Part shown: positions 62,779-64,000 of the stretch, in pieces | Numbering within the stretch: the first letter of the stretch is position 1 | How the letters are laid out: each line of letters begins with the position of its first letter | NCBI GenBank assembly: GCA_002786065.1 | Contig: NHNY01000028.1 | Span: 124,001-188,000, forward strand | Source: Microcyclospora pomicola | Lineage: Eukaryota > Ascomycota > Dothideomycetes > Capnodiales | Reading direction: 5' to 3' | DNA: 64,000 nt | Position numbers and translations under genes: made by a program | The notes under the pieces: generated by a model | Database searches by the model: none | Told to the model about the DNA's origin: nothing | Seen by the model: the letters and a program-made list of their open reading frames with translations, nothing else

Positions 62779-64000
62779 TCATTGTGGGTACTCGAGGTCC
62801 GCCGCAAATTCCCCATAAGTGTCGACCACCCACTTACAGAATTTCTCAAACGCTGCTCGGTGAATGTCCATGGCGCGTTCCTTCTCTTCCTTGCTGATAC
62901 AACTGTGCTCAATACTCCATTCGGCGAGCTGCTTCCAGCCGTGCACGGTCATGCGTGTATCCCCCACCATGACCTGATAGAACTCGTGCGACAGTGACGA
63001 GCTGTATTTTGAAGATCCCCTATTAGCCAAAGAGTAATACTTCAGCAACCGCACTGGCAAGTTCGAACAGAAGAGCAGCACGCAGAAGTAACAAGCGAGA
63101 TGATGGACAGGATGGGGAATGACTTACCTGAATAATGATGGGTTATCTGCGTTGAGAGTGCAATGCAGCCCTGCTGCGAGCAATGCTGGGAACGGATGCT
63201 CACGCGCATTGCCGCAAAGGTGGAGAAGCTCATTCGAGATTGGGCACAGTTCCAGGCAGATGTTTCTCTTCTTATACCGCTCGATCAGTGTGGGATGCTT
63301 CAGTAAAGCATAACCGTGCCCGATTCGTTCGGTGTCGAGCAGGACTGCGTCGTAAAGATTGCTGTTCTCTGGATTCGCAGAACCACCAGTATCCAGAAGC
63401 GTCTCTCCAGCATGGAACATGAATGGAATCTTGATGCCCAACTCTTTGCAGGTGTTGGTAAACGCCATCAAGAGGTCTGCGTAAACACGGATGCAGTTAG
63501 GTCTGTCCTCGGCGCCCACCAGGTCGAATCCACAAATCAAATCTGGATGCTGAAGCTTGAGTTTGATGCAGTCCTTGAGTTCCTTCTGCATCATGGCTCG
63601 CGGTATGCTCCTCGGGGTGCAGTAGATAATCTTTAGTCCAAATGGGAACTCATCAAGTCTGCCCAGCTCCTTGAGCTCTTTCCGTTTCTTCTCAATCTCG
63701 TCGCAGATTATGTCCATCTGCGCTCTATGATCGAGCTGACGAAGACCATCGTCGGATGGAATGGTCTTATCCAGAAGCATAGGTCGTAGCTCAGCGTACA
63801 TCACTCTGTCCATTATCATGCTATCGATTGCCTTCCCAATGTACCATCGGTAGACACCCTCATAGCCGACGAGACCTTTGAAAGCACGAGTACCGATGTT
63901 AAAGCATGCCCAGGCACCATTATGGGTGTTGCTGGCACTGTATACACTGTCAGGATTAACGACCATCTTGGCTCTTGCCCATCTTTCGGCAAGATCCAAA
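62779..64000 (-). CDS. ADGF/CECR1-type adenosine deaminase, C-terminal part (runs off the window end)
   Basis: The 5' end lies beyond 64000. The visible exons are 64000-63128 and 63001-62779. The intron (GTAAGT, GGCTAAT, ACAG; 126 nt) joins NPSLF to SSSLSHEFYQVMVGD. A nearer acceptor at 63020 would add RGSSKY, so this junction is uncertain. Deaminase-fold blocks are FMFHAGETLLDTGG, TERIGHGYALLKHP, LELCPISNELL and LNADNPSLF, and VYRWYIGKAIDSMIMDRVMYAELRP is typical of the ADGF branch. The reaction is adenosine to inosine, and family members are often secreted. The canonical DDP pair after the last strand is DNP here, keeping the zinc-binding Asp but changing its neighbour to Asn. Confidence 0.88.

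Noticed and set aside
1-64000. tRNA and rRNA genes
   Set aside because: Looked for GGTTCGAATCC-like T-loops with a matching acceptor stem. Candidates such as 1895-1910 and 60790-60800 lie in coding or splice-site contexts without a cloverleaf. Intron-bearing tRNAs cannot be fully excluded by eye.

Overview
The window is nuclear DNA of a filamentous ascomycete. Genes are separated by 0.3-3 kb, most carry one to four introns of about 50-130 nt with GT(A/G)xGT donors and CTAAC-like branch points, and the gene set is typical of Pezizomycotina (RIF1, RIC8, MED7, Meh1/LAMTOR1-like, DUF3405, fungal ADGF-type deaminase). Family composition and an intron-borne GIY-YIG gene of a type common in Dothideomycetes suggest Dothideomycetes, perhaps Mycosphaerellales. 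This placement is an inference. No bacterial-style operons, rRNA, CRISPR or convincing tRNA genes were seen.

Layout. 0-16.7 kb: the 5' end of an unidentified gene, a luciferase-like/DUF5519 gene, UTP3/SAS10, guanine deaminase, RIF1, RIC8 and a PAP2 lipid phosphatase. 17.2-25.3 kb: MED7, COQ5, the branched-chain 2-oxoacid dehydrogenase E1-alpha gene and a short-chain dehydrogenase with a mitochondrial-type leader. 25.3-33 kb is gene-poor: one small conserved-looking Cys-rich gene, one doubtful ORF, GTAC-rich low-complexity sequence and a roughly 350-bp AT-rich block that looks like a RIP-mutated repeat. 33-36.2 kb: a five-exon membrane protein and a Meh1/LAMTOR1-like gene. 38.1-41.8 kb: KAR2/BiP. 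43.3-48.5 kb: an Arg/Asp-rich low-complexity protein and a MAM3/CNNM protein. 49.5-64 kb: an unrecognised repeat-bearing membrane protein, a DUF3405 protein, a WW/FF-domain protein, proteasome alpha-3, spermidine synthase, a HAD-like hydrolase, a small membrane protein and the 3' part of an ADGF-type adenosine deaminase.

Most striking is KAR2. Its fourth intron is about 1.43 kb and can be removed correctly only in two steps. A 51-nt intron interrupts the 5' splice site of the larger intron between its first and second nucleotides, which is the geometry of a [D1,2] spliceosomal twin intron (stwintron). The larger intron carries a sense-strand gene for a GIY-YIG nuclease with two C2H2 zinc fingers, whose stop codon overlaps the host 3' splice site. 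This looks like a homing-type element in a nuclear spliceosomal intron of an essential chaperone gene. The two-step splicing restores the conserved BiP sequence and the frame exactly (682 codons, ending HDEL).

Most other genes are housekeeping: ribosome biogenesis, telomere and replication control, G-protein activation, transcription, ubiquinone and branched-chain amino-acid metabolism, TORC1 signalling, ER folding, splicing, proteasome, and polyamine and purine metabolism. Several are divergent pairs over short shared promoters (UTP3/guanine deaminase, RIF1/RIC8, PAP2/MED7, COQ5/BCKDH E1-alpha, WW-FF/proteasome alpha-3). Exon boundaries were read by eye from splice consensus, frame and family conservation.
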